Assembly (NCBI GenBank): GCA_029964075.1
Contig: CM057144.1
Span: 10,563,281 to 10,627,280 of the forward strand
DNA length: 64,000 bases
Source: Patiria pectinifera
Lineage: Eukaryota > Echinodermata > Asteroidea > Valvatida > Asterinidae
Direction: 5' to 3'
Shown: positions 41,501-53,500 of the stretch, in pieces
Layout of the letters: every line of letters starts with the position of its first letter
How positions within the stretch are numbered: position 1 is the first letter of the stretch
Notes under the pieces: generated by a model
Seen by the model: only the letters and a program-made list of their open reading frames with translations
The model's database searches: none
What the model was told of the DNA's origin: nothing
Translations under genes and position numbers: made by a program

Positions 41501-44500
41501 GGCAAGAGTTTCCGTGCCACCCGGGCTACTCCCTGTATTTATGCAGATAAATGTTGAACTTTCACAAATTATAATAATTGTCCATCTCGGGATTTCAATT
41601 TTAATCCAAAGCATGTTGGGACAATACGTTCCTGAAAATGACTGCAACAATTAATCATTTGATTCAATACTGTAATCATATACAATTTTGCCGGGCAATG
41701 GCCGTGGTCGATGATGTTATATTTTAGGTTTAAAAAAGGGTTAAATATGTGTATAGGAAGACATTTTTGATCATTTTTTTTTTAAATTGACAGCGACCAG
41801 TGCTATCAAATATCACAAAAGTACGACTATATTTGTTCAATTGAAAACTAGGTGATTTATTTAATCTAATTGCTATGAATATTTAATATCACTTTAGAAT
41901 ATATAACTCGGTTAAATCGCTTAGACCATATACTTGTTATTTGAGTAAAATGCTAATTGCTCAGTGTACCATCTACTCAGTGAAAGAAATCAAGTAAATA
42001 TTCTCCATGATATCTCATTCTTGTATGCACATGAAGCAACTATCTCCCCATTCTGCAACCACGTACCAAGTAATCCTTCACATGGATAGAGAAACACCCA
42101 ACAAATACGGGCGGGGCTTTTCTGGACCAATAATCCACACTATCTAGGTTTGATTGACTCACCGATGGCAACTTGGTATCTCAGACTGGTATCCTCATCA
42201 TCAACGAAGCCACTCTCTCCCCATTCAGCAATCAAGTACTCATCCTCCGCATGGACCGAGACACGCCCAACAAACACGGGTGGCGTGGTGTCCACTACAA
42301 TTGGTCCAACTTTCTGCGATATCAGAAGCAAAAACTAAATATTGGTATCAAGTCTTCCAGATTTGAGTTGTTTTGTACAAGTCCAAACTCAAGTCAGGCT
42401 TACTTTTTGGTGATCGACATAAACGCATTCAAGTCTGAAATCATTCATCGTTCATGCCATGCATTAAAAAAAAAACAGCACTGAAGAAATCTGACAAGCA
42501 TACATCAAACTGCTTTGAATCTTTTTCTAACAGCAAATTGAAGATGACTTCAGATAAAAAGCACATCTTTGTAACCAAAACAGCTTAGATTCTGTATAGT
42601 CTCCGTTTACTATACGTGTAGGCCTATTTATACGTGGGTGAGCATCTAATGAATTCTTCTTTTAAGCTTTGGTTATCTAAGATGAACTCGTTAGCTCTAG
42701 TATTATTCATCACTTACCTTGATCGTAGACAACTCAGCCTTGTTGACTGCCTTCAAAACCAGATAGAACACAGATCCATGACTGATATGGGGATGGTACA
42801 TCATAAAGTGATCTTGACCTGATGTTGACCTGAAGGTCACGAGGTCAGGGGTCAGACTTGATGGGTCAGTGCTAAGACCGATCTCGTAGTCATAAATGGA
42901 GCTCTCTGCATCCTCTCCAGTCCAGGAGATGGTAACCTGAAATTGGAAACACGACGAAACTATAAAATAAATTCTGCTTCATTACTTATGACTATACAAG
43001 TTTAATCACATTTGCCAACGGACGTTGCATACAGTGGTGATAATGTGAAAAGTAACAGTTGAGGGCGCCATTTCTGTTGACCACCTGCATTCCTTTGTGC
43101 TTTCCTTTTCAGACAAATATCGATGTGTTCGTTCACCTTATTTGACAATTGGTTGAACAGTCAATCACATCATGTGTTCTCAGCTTTGTGACTGTCATGC
43201 TTGTGACATGGGACCTTGGACTTAAATTTTCCAATCTTCACCTTAAGGTGTACTAATGTGTACCTGCTAAATTAACTCTGCAGCTAAAAAAAGAATTCAG
43301 GACAATTAATGGGCACAGCTTCAAACTCAAAATCATGACATCTGACCACATGACAGGTCCAAAACAAATTAATAATATGACCAATCATACATGTTTGTCG
43401 GTCGGGAGGAAGAATGTCTGCTGAACGGCTGAGATCCAGAGGCAGTCTAGTTCTTCTTGGGGTATTTGTGTAGTGTCATTGGTGGCAGACATCTCAGGAT
43501 AAACAGACAAATCATCTACCAGAGCTGCCTTGGAACTGTTGGTAAATTACATCAATCGGCTAACACATATGAGTGCACAAAACTCCCGTGGTATTTGAAA
43601 AACATTTATCACGAACAAGCAGTCCGTTGCGCTTTGCAGAGTCACATAACTTGTAGGTTAATAGGCAATTATAGAAAACTGTCTTGCATAATAATATAGT
43701 ACAACAATCACCCACTTTTTTTAATCATCCACAATTAAGCTAATGAAGCATCAGCTTGATGAAAAAAGGGAAAAATCTCAGACTTTCTTTTCCCTACCTG
43801 CAGTCACTAGATGCATTAACCAGCTCTATCTTCCTGCGATGCTCGTTGATGAACCACACCCGCCCCACAGCATCCTTAGCCAGACTAGGCCACATCCGGG
43901 CATAGCTGATAGCAATCTGGGTCAGCTCTGGAGGGCTGGTATCAATCACAACGCCATCGGAGCACACGGCCTCTGAAGGTTCCATAGCTCGGTTGTAAGC
44001 AATGACAGTTACGTAGTAGAGGCCAGGAGAGGGCGCTGCCCAACTTGCACGTGTGGAAGTGGTCCTTATCATCTAAAGAAATTAAGGTATTGTAATATAT
44101 TAAATACACTTTTTTGTCAAAAAAATGGGATGCTAGGTGTTTCAGATTTTTTGCTTTTGCTTTGAGTGGGAAGTTATTTCTACTATTTGTGACAAGGCTC
44201 GAGAATGTTAATCATTAGGGGAAAATCAGAAATTTGCATGCTGCTTATATCAAGGAAAAAGGCGTCAGCACAAACTCAAGCTCACATCATCTCTGACCCT
44301 TCCAATCGATGCTTCGTCCATCCAGCAGGAGTTGTCAAACAGATACTGGTAGAACTTGACCCCACTCTCCTTGTCAAAGAACCCCTCCCAGTGAGCTGAG
44401 AGGTCATTGCCTTCCTGAAAGTCTACCTCATTGGATCCACGTATCCCATCATGCACCACGCCGGCTTGAGGGGCTGATGTGTCGATTGTTACCTGTGGGT

Positions 44501-47500
44501 CATACATATTGGTTAAGAATAAAGTTGATGACACAGACCAAGTTATAAACTTACTCTGAAAAGCTGTATACTATTGCAAAATAGGCCCACATACCTTGAT
44601 AGTCTGCGTAGTCATCAGTCTTGCGTGGTTGGTAACCATCAGCGTGATGAAGTAGTCATGGTCGTGCACAATAGTGATATCTCTTGGATGGAAGCCATAG
44701 TCTGCGGCATAACAGTTACCGATTGGGACACACATGCAGCTTACAGGATCACAAGGCTCGTCGTCCTGTGCCAAGGAACATTACAAATACAGCTTGCTTC
44801 TTTTTACAAAATAAAAATGATATAAGTAATATCTGGAACATTAATCAATGAAAGTGTATTGACTTGAGGACATGGCTTATAACGATAGCATTTATACTTT
44901 AGATAGCATGCCTTTCTATCAGCACGTTCTAAAAATACATTTGAACGTCGCCGTGGTTTGTAATGGAAGAAAATTCTTAAATACTAGATGTTTTAGAACT
45001 TTGGGAGTTCGTAAGAAATAGCAAGTCTAATAATAAGATTACCGTATTGATTGTCCTCGCTGGGATTGTTTGATGGTCAAGTTCAACCTCAGTTCCAGTG
45101 TGATTGTCAAAGAGACGCGTTTCGATGGTTCTTACGCCGCTGTGAATATCATAGGTCCTAAAAGCAACACTGGATATAATAGAAGAAATACAAAATATGC
45201 AATATCAGGTAAGAAAGCTCTTATGCTTTAACTTGGTCATTGTTATATCAATATTTTAATTAAATGCCAAAAACTGTTTGACTAATGTACCTATATTCTC
45301 CCCTTTCTGACGTATTTGATTGGCCCGTGTTACAACTGATAATGTAGTAACCAACCGATAACGTATCACCAACCGATAATGTATCACAAATTGACCGATA
45401 TTGTATCACTAACCGATAATGTACCAAAAATTGACTGATAGTGTAGTAAAATTTGTATCCGATAATGTATCACGTGTCGACGGATAATGTAACTACAAAA
45501 TAAGTGTATCCGATAATGTATCACCACGGAACGGATACTGTATCAACCGATAATGTATCAAGAATTAATCAACCGATAATGTATCAGTATTGGGAAAAGG
45601 TGAAAATATTGCAAATTAATTAAAGTCTAATAAGTGCCTTTACTATGATAAGTCCCCACTCGAGAAAGTTTTTAATTTTGGAGGTAGGGAGTTGCTCTGG
45701 TTTGGAGACGCTCTACTTCCAAGTGGGCCTAGGCTAGTGGCGTATACAGCTTTTGATGTCAAGGGGTGGGGGGGGGGTAACCGCACTCGCACATCCGCGC
45801 CGAAATGTGGACAAGTTCTTTTCTCCAGACACTTGGCCTCCATATGGGCTCCGTGCTGCGACACAAGAGGGCGCGTTTTACCACTACGGGACCATTGATC
45901 TCCGTATGGAGATCAATGGACGGGACACAGCATGTGCGTACTGTACTGTACTGGTTCGCGCGCGAAGTTCCACACCACTTCCAGAATGTGCCAGAATATG
46001 GCTATTAGCAGCAGCGTCTTCGCATGAGCGTCAGGCAACGTCGGCGCGCGCATACGTTCAATTTAACTTGCGATGGTCTCCCAGACTATTCCCTCCCCCA
46101 ATAACTTTGCATCATTCAAAATATGCGCTGTGCATGAACCGGAAACACATGCGAGTGGCGAGGCTTGTGTATAGCAAAACTACCATCTGAAATGATCATG
46201 TAACTTGAGCTGTCACAAAAGATACAATGTAACAAGTTTACCGGATTTAGGCGGCAATCGTCGAAGCTTAAGATAGTCTAGATGCGATCAAGCTTCATGG
46301 GTCCCTTGTCGACACCAGTCGATTTTTTTTCTTACAGATTTGAAAAGGGCACAATCACAGCATTACTGCTCATGTAGTGGGGGGGGGGGATGGGGGATGA
46401 GGGGGAGGGGGATGAGGGGGAGGGGGTCGATGAGGGGGAGGGGGGTCGTGCCATATTTTCAACGGGGAGCGCTGATAAAATCCTACAATCATGTACACAA
46501 TAATACTGTACGTACGAAACAATGCCCCGGCTTTTTTTTAGGGGGGGGGGGGCACCGTTCGCATGTGACGTCATTTGTTATTTGTCTACCCTCTGACTTC
46601 AGTTTGTTCAATCCACACAGTTTGGAGTCCAAACGTCACGAGCCTGCCGCTTCCTTGAGGCCAACACAGGCGCGGATCCAGGGGGGAGGGGGCCCAGCTG
46701 TGTCCCAAAACAAATTGCAGACAAATTCCTAAAAAATAAAAATAATGCACCCCCCCCCCTCTGCTGAGACACCCCCCAAAAATTACTGGTATAATGTCTG
46801 CCTGTTCAAAATACGGACGGAGGCAGCTTATATAGGGGTATTTTACACCATTCTGTAATCCAGTGTTAATAATTGTCGAATTTGAACAGCGTCCCCTATT
46901 GAAATACATGTATGATACCCCCCTTTTTGATTTGTTTTGTTTTTGACAGTTGAAAAATACCTCAAAATCTGCCCTTTTTCTCTAAATACAAAATAACGGG
47001 GGTGGTGGTGATCAACTAGCCCAGACCCCCCCCCCCCCCTCCTCCCTGGTCAAAACGTGGGGCGGGATAATCGGAAATAAAACAAACATTTGTGTACACC
47101 TTTTCCCCATACTGATACATTATCGGTTGATTTTTGATACATTATCGGTTGATACAGTATCCGTTCCGTGGTGATACATTATCGGATACACTTATTTTGT
47201 AGTTACATTATCCGTCGACAGGTGATACATTATCGGATACAAATTTTACTACACTATCAGTCAATTTTTGGTACATTATCGGTTAGTGATACAATATCGG
47301 TCAATTTGTGATACATTATCGGTTGGTGATACGTTATCGGTTGGTTACTACATTATCAGTTGTAACAGGCCCGTATTTGTTTAGTCTCTGACAACTTTGA
47401 TTTAGGCCTACTTTTAGTCCGGTATTTAATTAATTTCCATGTTGCCGTACAAAGCTGTTTTGTTTCCTTACTGCTAAAATAAGGTGACTTGCAGATTAAA

Positions 47501-50500
47501 ACGAAATTCCAGCAGTTTTTTGTAAAATAGGGTCAACTTTCCAGTGAAAATAATCAACCTAAATAGGCAAACAAGTAATTGAATTGTAAGCCATGACCTC
47601 AATGTTATTCAACGTTTCAAATTCTTTTCCCCAGATGTTACGAAGTCATTGCCAATTACAATATTAATTTGCAACCTGTAGGCCTAAGCCAAAGTTGTTG
47701 GACTTACATTATGATGTGCTGTACGATAAAGCATTTTTATCTATCCCTAAAAAAGCAAGCAGGTGGCAACAAAAGGGAGATTATTGCAAGAGGTGTTGGC
47801 CATTCTTTGAGTCACAGATTTGAGCTGACTGAAAAGACTGTAGTTATATTAAATCCCTGCAGAGTTATAATGAGCTGATTGGTGAACTGAAAGAATGATG
47901 GTTAGGTGGCCGATAGGCTAAGTAAAAAAACAATTAAAAAAATAATACACCCCCCCCCACAAAAAGGCACTTTTCGATAGTCCTGTGCAAATTTCAACCC
48001 AAATGTCCCTGTGGTTAAATAGATATAGCGATTCTAACAAATGTACCTTTAATGTAATATAACATCTGGTGACACCATCCTGACGTACATGAATTTTCAT
48101 CTATTACACGTCACTGTCACTTTGTACATACAAAATGTCAAACTAATTAAACTTGTAGTTAAATAGTAGATAAAAGGCTTTATAAAGTGCACTTTTAATG
48201 AAATGTGACATGGGATCTAATGACGTCATTATGACATAAGATACATTTTCATCTATAACACATCTCTGTTCATTTATAAATTTGCATATCAAGTATCAAC
48301 CCCAATGACCGCGTGATTTATTAGATAAGGGGCTTCATATAATAAGGGAATAAATGTGTGCTACGGAGGTTTTTATCACTCTGTTTAATACCACTTAGAG
48401 TCTGGGTGCTGATAATTACCCGAGCCGGAGGCGAGGGTAATTATCAGCACCCAGACTCTAAGTGGTATTAAACAGAGTGATAAATACCGACGGAGCACAT
48501 ATTTATTCCCATTCATAAATACCTTTTCGGTAAAAAAAAATCATATAATTCATTCAAAACATCCCGATTTTGTTCAACAAATTCACTTTATGCTTTTTGA
48601 AACATCCCTCCTGCAAAATAATGGAGTGTTCAGCTGGCGAGTAAGATGTAAACAACCCTTTTATGGAGATTGACGCGCGCGTATCATGTTCTACGCGATG
48701 TCGCGCAGAACGCACCTGGTGCGTTGGGTTTTGAATTTAGAACTGTAAAATTCTAACTTCCTGGTAGTGTTGCGCATGCCTACGTGAGGATTGTGAACGT
48801 TCAACCAATGAAACGATAAGAGGCACTGGATTTTTAGGAGTCCACATTTTATTGTGACACTGGAAAAGTGTTTAAGACCAGCTAGCCATGTCTTTATCAT
48901 CCGTTTAAGACTGGCCACGTGATGGGCTCTCGACCAATAGGAATGCGTAAACTGTCTTAGGTATTTATGAATGCAACTTTAATGTGATGTTCCATAATAC
49001 CTTATATTTTCGTCTGTATCACACATACCACATAATGTAAATACCAAGTATAATACCGGTCGCACATGTAGTTCTGTAGATATAAGGCTTCAAAATATTT
49101 AACTTTAAGTAAAATCACCCCCTAACGACGTCATCATAACAGCACATCAATGTCCACCTACAATGTATCTATGTGTATATATGCATACAAATTTTCAACC
49201 CAATTGGCCGCGGTTAAACAGATTTAGGCTACATGCATATAATAAACATTATATAATACAGCATGATACCTGGTGACAACAAAATGGTGTTCATATGTAA
49301 CACATCCCAGTCTATTATGTACACACTAAGTGTCAACATAATCGAACCAGTGGTATTGTACATAAAGGGCTTTGAAAAATGCACCTTTCGTGTAATGTAA
49401 CTGGACACCTGATGAATTGACGATGACGTCAATTTCGGCACATATATATTTCCAGGTGCTGGTAAAAGTGTATACCAAGTATAAAGGCGATCGGATTGAT
49501 TGACTTTATGAGATTGATGTCTGCAGTGGCCAAAGTGCTGGCAACAAAAATAAGTGTACAAATGCTATGGACAAGAGTCTCAAAAAGTCTTGACAAAAAC
49601 AAGGGCTTTCTTCAAATTGTCGAAACAGCGCAACAAAAACCGAAACAAACGAAACACATACCTCATTTCATGCAGATCCTCTGAATTATAAACGGCTAGA
49701 TTCACCTCCCCGTCCCGTACCAGCCAGAAGTCTTCAATTATAGGCGGGGATGAATCAGCGTGCACCAACGCGCTGTCCCTCACAAAGTGACCGACTAGGT
49801 CCCTAGCCTCCACCCAGAACCGAATGGAATCACCGTCCACCAGGGTCAGGTCGTAGGTCGCCTGTGTGTTTGCAGCTTCATTACTCCAGTGGTCTGAGTT
49901 GTCGTCACTCACGTTGACAGTGGTCCTGCCACCGCTGTGGTCGATGTCGTAAAAGACACGGAATTCTGTCACGCCAAAGGCATTGGGGATGGCTGCACGG
50001 CCACGAAGTCCAAAGTTCTGATCATAATCTAGGCAGGAAATATAGGCAAAGCAAAAAGTCACCATAGGATGTAATCAATGTTTGACACGAAAATGTAATT
50101 GCCCACAAAATTCACAGTCTGCAGTGGTAGGGAAAAGCAGTATCCATTTTCGTCAAAGGAACGTTAATTCCGTTAAATCCTTTACTCTGCGAACGTCCGA
50201 CCACGTGTACAAGGTCGTTAAGTTTAGTCTGTAATTGTTTTCTGTTCATCAGATGTGATGTGTAACATTCATCCAACAGCAGCTCATTAAACTGAATTTA
50301 CGGACTTGTCCCTAAACAATTATAAAACTTTGGTGATATTAAAACATTGCCAGAAATTCTCATTTGAAATGCATTATCATAAAAATGCTCAAAGTCACAT
50401 TTTAATTCAATCACTCAAGTCAAAAGTCAAAAATATTTAATTAAACTCATACTGATAGAAATAGGTGAACTCTGCTTTCTTTTTATTTTCTTAACTGGAC

Positions 50501-53500
50501 CTTGAGTGGAAAGTGGTTCACAATCGAATGTGCAAACTAACCGGGATGAATAGTCGCAATGACACAGGACCCAATGGGTTTAAGTAAACCTTGGTTGTGA
50601 TGATATTCGTTGATAAAACGATTTGTCCAATCAAGGTGCACATATGTCGTCCCTGCGAGGGAATCCAGGTGGGTCAGCCAGACATAGTCGGTTTCTTCCG
50701 TGGCTGAGAGTACACGCACAGACGCGTTGCTCTGCGTGAACGTAACGTCACTTTCATTGTCGTCAAAGAACACAAAGCGTCTGCTGTGTTTGACATTGCC
50801 CGCGTTGTCAGAGACACCGAGGACGACGGAGTAAACGCCTGTCGGGATGACAAGAAAGGCGGAGATGTACTCATACGTTACTCACAAGAGAGCTAGACGA
50901 TAGCAAGTTAAAATAATCCCAATACCCAAACTATGCCCAAAGGCTCACGGCTAACCTTTTGTTTAACGCCACATGAATATTGAAAGATACTATTCATATC
51001 GCAAAATCTGACCTCAATGTAGATCTAGGAGTACGACTTGCTCAGTCCTACTGTCTCACAAGAACGGCCTGTGTATGTTTTGGGCACGTTCAGTATCACT
51101 GTTCTATTTTACTTCCAACATCTATTGTTTAAAACATCCAATTACCTTTAGCTATAACAAGTTGCACCAAAAACTTTACTTAACAAACTTGAACAAAGCT
51201 GTGGCACAGAGAAAGAGGGAAAATGATTCGAATCCCTTCCCCGTGGCTAACCAAAAAAGGAAGGAAAAGTACAAACAATGAGCCAGACGAAATCTAAAAG
51301 TAAAGGGTGTCTTGGAGGGACCTCTAATGATGTAACGCGGTCATACCCTTACGATACATATGTTAATTTTGAAAAGTGGCCGAAATGTCGAGAGCTAGAG
51401 ATGTCTTGTCAGGAGTCTACGGTACAGAAATCTGTCTGGAGTCGACAGTACAGAAATCAACGCTACAGGATTTGTTTGAACTGCCATGCCCCATTTCCAC
51501 ACATTAATACCCTCCCATTGGACCCCAGACGGCTGACCACATTCCAGGTGAGGGGTTTCTAGCTCTTCTATGTAAATTGGGAAAAAAATGTTTTAGAAAA
51601 TCTTAGCAGATAACTGTATTTCAGTCAAGCAGCGTATTAGTATGCTTCTTACATGCGGCATTATGAAATGCGTTTCAAAGGGTCTTTTTTTTAAATTAAA
51701 ACTAGAGTTTTCTAACAAACAGGTTTAAGTTCCCCAGGTCTTCATCAATCGCTAAGATATGACAATAGCCAATTACTTTCAAAGAGAAAAACAGCAGATG
51801 ATTGTTGCTTCTCGTGGACTTACCAACTTCAGTTAAGGCGACATTTTGACCAGACCTCGCTACCCCAGAGAAAATGGGGTCGCTGTCGAAGGTTTCTGTC
51901 ATCTCATCGCCATGGCTACCTGACAACTGTCGCACTTCCAGATGGTAGTCCTTGATGCCAGCCATACTGTCTGACCAGCCATCCCAGGTTACAGCCATTG
52001 TTGCCTGTTTGAAAAAAAAAATTAATGGTGACAATATGCCTTTGTATCATATCGAGGTAAGGCCAAAAAAATACTCGGTCTCTGGTCAGCGCGCGCATCG
52101 ATTTTAATCATGCGCGTCAATCTTTTTTTTTTTCTTCAAATTAACACGGAAGCTACTACAGCACCCTCTATTGCCGCCCTCCTCAAATTTTTGTACCAAG
52201 GAGCACCAAGGAATGGGGAAATTACACCAAGGCAAATGATAAAGAGCACCAAGGCAAATTATGGAGGACACCAATGTATAATGAGGACACAATAAAGCAA
52301 AATAGTACCCACCTTGTCTGTACAATTCAAGCTTCAAAAAAGCCACGTTTATGTTCTTGTAATATCTTATTTAAGTTTTCACTGTTTCGACAAACAAACA
52401 CAAGGAAGTGATGTGTTCTTAGTTTTTTAGCATTAGCATGACAAATGCTTTTTCTTAAGAAAGTATTGCGCAATGTTCTGATTTCCAACCCGGTGTGAAC
52501 AAGCAAACGGGAAGGTCGACCGTTCATGACATATGCCTCTCCCAGCCTGGCCAGCTATACAAGCACAATATGTAACGTAGTGGTACCCCCATCTCCTTAT
52601 ATGCACACCCTAGACTATTGTTACCTAACACATCACCCAGATATCTCAACAGAATTCCCGACATTTTGGTAGCGCAATGACCAACACAAAAGAGGGGGTG
52701 GTCCCTCCGTCACATATCGAGCTACATACATGTACATGTGGCCAGCCATCATGGCATGTTCATAGATATTGCAGATGACTGCATGCAGACTGTGAATTAT
52801 CATGAGTCAATTTGTGGTTTGTGGGCATGTGCAACTAGAAGTCTATAAATTGAGACTGCTGATCTATGTTAAAAGGTTAATGAGTGTGGATTCGGAATGT
52901 GGTACATTCTTAAATAAAAATATGCCGCCTCAGCGAAAAAAGGGTGGCCGTTCAGTTGTCATGTAACACTAACACCTTTTTCAGGACTGAGGAATTAAGT
53001 CAGTCTTTTGGATTATTTCTTCTATGCATAATATTATATCCTTGCCATTGCATTACCAGGTTTTCGGAAATTCCCCAAACTTCACCTGAGAAATAACATT
53101 CTCCGTGTCCAGCATTGTGTTCCTACAGCCACTGCTACCCACGCAGTGGTACGGCTGAACGAAGTCAAAAGTGAAAGACGGGCTGCCGTATCTTGTGCTG
53201 CCGCTGTAGTACCGGGTGATGATCTGGCTATAGCTGTCTCGGTTGTAAAGTTTCATGTAGCCGCCACTGGTTGAAGATACATCAGCCCTCAGTCTGCCAT
53301 ACCATATCAGTGTAAGAAAGAAAATTTGAAGGACCATTAGGTACTGCACCAAACAAAAACAAAATAAGAAGAACAATATATGGGCATCAGGTTGGCATAA
53401 AGGCACTAGGCACATAGTTTCCTCTCTTAATTTGACTTCAAAGACATGGGCTAGAATGTCACACAGATTGAAAAATGAATCCTCAGCCCGACCTGATAAC

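Noticed and set aside
45753..46190. 145-codon plus-strand ORF inside the foldback element as a transposase
   Set aside because: No catalytic or DNA-binding motif; the composition follows GC-rich repeat DNA.
46340..46732. Gly/Arg-rich 130-codon ORF
   Set aside because: Product of the G-rich minisatellite; no coding evidence.
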